DNA of 6,655 nt, from NCBI GenBank assembly GCA_003158365.1, contig PMIW01000154.1, positions 1-6,655 of the forward strand, given 5' to 3'. Under the pieces are notes generated by a model, which was given only the letters and a program-made list of their open reading frames with translations, did no database searches and had not been told where the DNA came from. Position 1 is the first letter of the stretch. Each line of letters begins with the position of its first letter. Shown here one piece after another: positions 5,825 to 6,655 of this stretch. Source of the DNA: Ignavibacteriota bacterium. GTDB taxonomy: Bacteria > Bacteroidota > Ignavibacteria > Tepidaquicellales > Tepidaquicellaceae. A program made the translations under genes and the position numbers.

Positions 5825-6394
5825 ATGAGAAACAAAATAAAAGTTAAAACAAAAATATATCTGGTTAATTTGGGAAAATATCTTGAAATATCAAGTTTAA
5901 ACAGGATAAATATGAACCATGCTAAAATGATTTCGGAATATTTGCAGATATATCAGGAGCCTGAAATATTCCGTGACTTGTTGAAAGATTTACTTGATTT
6001 TCAATATGTTATAAATTCCGCCATAAAAAACATGAAAATTATTTATAAGGAAATTTCTAAATATGGAAAAATAGACGTTAGTTCGCTTAACGATATTCTT
6101 TTGAATATACGCTTATTAAATGATAAAGAATATTTAGAGGACAAAGATAAAGACAGGATACTTGGTTTGATTACAGAATACAGTAAAATACTTGATGATA
6201 AACTTAAAGGAGCTCACGATCTGAAAAATTTAGTTTACGGGGGAAGCACAATTGTCCTTAACATTCTGGTTTATGGTTTTTATAAAGCTCTCGGAGGTAA
6301 AAAGGCAAACGATATATTAAAAAACTCTACAGAAAAACTTCTAACGAATGTAAAATTTATTGACAGCATCAGAATGATTGGAGCAAAGGATTAA
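5825..6394 (+). CDS. Hypothetical AT-rich, lysine-rich helical protein
   Basis: I do not recognise this 189-residue protein. It looks almost wholly alpha-helical, with leucine/isoleucine-rich amphipathic stretches at about 35-80, 86-100 and 108-132, and abundant Lys, Asn and Ile. Residues 136-158 (LVYGGSTIVLNILVYGFYKALGG) form its most hydrophobic segment. This could be a membrane-spanning or membrane-associated helix, or a buried hairpin, and a charged tail follows. There is no signal peptide, no cysteine and no catalytic motif that I can name. Its GC content is low, about 27% by hand count over 5881-6120, clearly below the neighbouring genes, which hints at acquisition by transfer or at weak constraint. 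It stands alone, 144 nt after the flavoprotein gene, and converges on a minus-strand gene. The start is uncertain (ATG at 5825, or M30 at 5912). Confidence 0.7.
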   Translation: MRNKIKVKTKIYLVNLGKYLEISSLNRINMNHAKMISEYLQIYQEPEIFRDLLKDLLDFQYVINSAIKNMKIIYKEISKYGKIDVSSLNDILLNIRLLNDKEYLEDKDKDRILGLITEYSKILDDKLKGAHDLKNLVYGGSTIVLNILVYGFYKALGGKKANDILKNSTEKLLTNVKFIDSIRMIGAKD

Positions 6395-6446
6395 ATTGTA
6401 AAATTTAATTTATTATTTCTTTTATATAAGAAAAATGTTATAAAAA

Positions 6447-6475
6447 ACGGCTTTGGTTTCTTCAACCAAAGCCGT
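6447..6475. terminator. Bidirectional intrinsic terminator between the orphan gene and the minus-strand gene
   Basis: Perfect 12-bp arms ACGGCTTTGGTT (6447-6458) and AACCAAAGCCGT (6464-6475) enclose a 5-nt loop TCTTC. On the minus strand the stem runs into TTTTTT, a classical strong terminator for the gene ending at 6517. On the + strand it is followed by AACTTTTTAAAC, adequate to end the orphan transcript as well. The stem is GC-richer than its surroundings. Confidence 0.92.
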
Positions 6476-6516
6476 AACTTTTTAAACTTTCTTATTTCCG
6501 AATATTTATAAACTTC

Positions 6517-6655
6517 TTACGCTTCTACCTGTATGCTCTCCATCAGTTCTGCGCCTTTTTCGAGGGCGTCACGGTTGAGTTTGAGCAGGTTGTGGTATCT
6601 TTCGGGTAATACTTTTTTAAGCGCTTCTATTATCGAGTCGATTTTTACTATCGGA
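6517..6655 (-). CDS. Probable 2-oxoacid:ferredoxin oxidoreductase gamma-type subunit, C-terminal end (partial)
   Basis: A minus-strand reading frame enters from the right edge and ends at TAA (6519-6517), giving 45 residues: PIVKIDSIIEALKKVLPERY, then HNLLKLNRDALEKGAELMES, then IQVEA. The pattern of a segment like IVKIDSIIEALKKVLP, then an LN-x-x-AL-x-x-G motif near the C-terminus, recalls the end of the gamma subunit/domain of pyruvate or 2-oxoglutarate:ferredoxin oxidoreductases (POR gamma family), which reduce ferredoxin while forming acyl-CoA. No cofactor motif is visible in so short a fragment, so the frame is secure but the product is tentative. GC-rich codon use and the strong terminator 42 nt downstream of the stop support a real gene. 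Confidence 0.6.
   Translation of the reverse strand, partial: PIVKIDSIIEALKKVLPERYHNLLKLNRDALEKGAELMESIQVEA

Noticed and set aside
5681..6516. Possible toxin-antitoxin or defence module around the orphan gene
   Set aside because: No partner gene, nuclease, NTPase or antitoxin-like DNA-binding motif is visible. Only a single unrecognised protein is present, so a system call is not supported.

Overview
The window looks like an ordinary chromosomal segment from an AT-rich, Gram-negative-type bacterium, most likely in the Bacteroidota/Chlorobiota/Ignavibacteriota group. This placement is inferred from several signs. Starts lack clear Shine-Dalgarno sequences and have A-rich leaders. A Bacteroidota-like promoter (TTG-N20-TATCTTTA) precedes rpsT. 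There is an outer-membrane-type lipoprotein and a probable 2-oxoacid:ferredoxin oxidoreductase gene. No marker gene here fixes the genus.

Left part (1-1562, + strand): the last 40 codons of a ParA/Soj ATPase, then a complete chromosomal-type parB and a complete ridA, closely spaced and probably one transcription unit. It ends at a perfect 13-bp hairpin (1531-1562), which also serves rpsT (ribosomal protein bS20), arriving on the opposite strand (1586-1843).

Middle part (1844-4330): a divergent intergenic region separates rpsT from a + strand cluster. The cluster is a KirBac-type inward-rectifier potassium channel, a GH26-like secreted lipoprotein whose TTG start overlaps the channel's TGA stop by 4 nt, and a small DUF2007 protein 11 nt further on. 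Inside the GH26-like gene is a near-consensus parS site (3571-3586, 14 of 16 matches, intact core CACGTG), about 2.5 kb downstream of parB. It is probably a centromere element for the ParAB system at the left edge, and is the most interesting signal in the window.

Right part (4331-6655): a 138-nt spacer, then a HI0933/YhiN-family flavoprotein (TTG start). After another spacer comes a markedly AT-rich, lysine-rich helical protein that I do not recognise. It converges on the 3' end of a minus-strand gene, probably the gamma subunit (or gamma-like domain) of a 2-oxoacid:ferredoxin oxidoreductase, with a perfect 12-bp hairpin (6447-6475) between them. I saw no CRISPR array, insertion sequence, tRNA, rRNA or recognisable defence system. 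Apart from the parS candidate, the channel/GH26 coupling and the orphan protein, the content is housekeeping.
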